Of a stretch of DNA of 64,000 nucleotides, positions 63,536 to 64,000 are shown piece after piece. The DNA is taken from positions 1 through 64,000 of the forward strand of contig JAJPZT010000054.1 in the NCBI GenBank assembly GCA_021204175.1, given 5' to 3'. The translations under genes and the position numbers were made by a program. This stretch comes from Clostridiales bacterium. GTDB taxonomy: Bacteria > Bacillota > Clostridia > Lachnospirales > CAG-274. Every line of letters begins with the position of its first letter. Within the stretch, counting starts at the first letter, position 1. The notes below the pieces were generated by a model. It was not told the origin of the DNA and did not search any database. It saw only the letters and a program-made list of their open reading frames with translations.

Positions 63536-64000
63536 TTATTCCATATATCCGCCCTTCATAGGGGAAACAGCGTGTTCGGAATATATTTTCAGAACGCCTT
63601 TTTTATATTTGGGTTCTTTGGGCGTCCATGCTGCCTTTCTCTCTTTGAGAACCTCGGCAACCTCTTCTTCCGAAAGTCTTTCGCCTTTAATGCCTACGAT
63701 AGCTAAAATTCTGTTTGGAATATCGATTTCTATTAAGTCGCCTTCTTCAACCAGTGCTATAGGGCCGCCGTCTGCGGCTTCGGGAGAAACGTGACCTATT
63801 GCCGGGCCTTTTGATGCGCCTGAGAAACGTCCGTCTGTAATGAGAGCAATTGTCTTTCCGAGTTCAGCGTCTGATGAAATAGCTTCTGTTGTGTAGAACA
63901 TTTCCGGCATTCCCGATCCTTTAGGGCCTTCGTATCTTATAAATACGGCGTCGCCGGGCTTAATTTCGTGTGAAAGAATTGCGGCAATAGCGTCCTCTTC
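63536..64000 (-). CDS. IlvD/Edd family dehydratase, C-terminal part (runs off the window edge)
   Basis: Frame [88 protein letters not shown]. Confidence 0.9.
   Translation of the reverse strand, partial: EEDAIAAILSHEIKPGDAVFIRYEGPKGSGMPEMFYTTEAISSDAELGKTIALITDGRFSGASKGPAIGHVSPEAADGGPIALVEEGDLIEIDIPNRILAIVGIKGERLSEEEVAEVLKERKAAWTPKEPKYKKGVLKIYSEHAVSPMKGGYME

Noticed and set aside
1-64000. tRNA or rRNA genes and CRISPR arrays
   Set aside because: No cloverleaf-like GGTTCRA/CCA-end segments, rRNA-conserved stretches or regular repeat-spacer units recognised by eye; a tRNAscan/Infernal run would be decisive.

Overview
64-kb window of a low-GC Firmicute-like (clostridial) chromosome, read from the sequence and the supplied ORFs only. 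About 0.8-18 kb and 61-64 kb look like core genome: fba, xylB, a DUF815 ATPase, ychF, NUDIX, prmA, rsmE, a fused cysteine desulfurase-ThiI, addB, an ABC transporter with GntR regulator, MarR, GntP and an IlvD/Edd dehydratase. Between about 18.6 and 60.3 kb is a roughly 42-kb defence island with two large systems. (1) A BREX type 4-like operon (18.6-38.5 kb): large repeat-containing protein, HNH protein, PAPS-reductase/ferredoxin protein (BrxP-like), BrxC/PglY-like ATPase, PglZ, small zinc ribbon, short BrxL without a visible Lon domain, and an embedded cysteine desulfurase. It faces a convergent TPR-helicase-HNH plus WYL pair. (2) A CoCoNuT/McrBC-like superoperon (39-60 kb): coiled-coil McrB-like AAA protein, DUF2357/McrC-like protein, wHTH and HEPN (RNDAVH) proteins, UPF1-like SF1 helicase, a TerY-P triad (vWA, PP2C, kinase), a translationally linked MYG1 protein, a DEDDh exonuclease, small hydrophobic and HNH genes, and WYL regulators. 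Its transcription units share a conserved operator/promoter motif (TTTGCAGGTTTTTT[G/C]AAA-N20/21-TATAAT), and the control region together with the 5' end of the WYL gene has been tandemly duplicated. Six apparent -1 frameshifts, nearly all in homopolymers, split otherwise continuous genes. Each needs read-level checking before biological interpretation. Family names come from motif recognition, not database searches.
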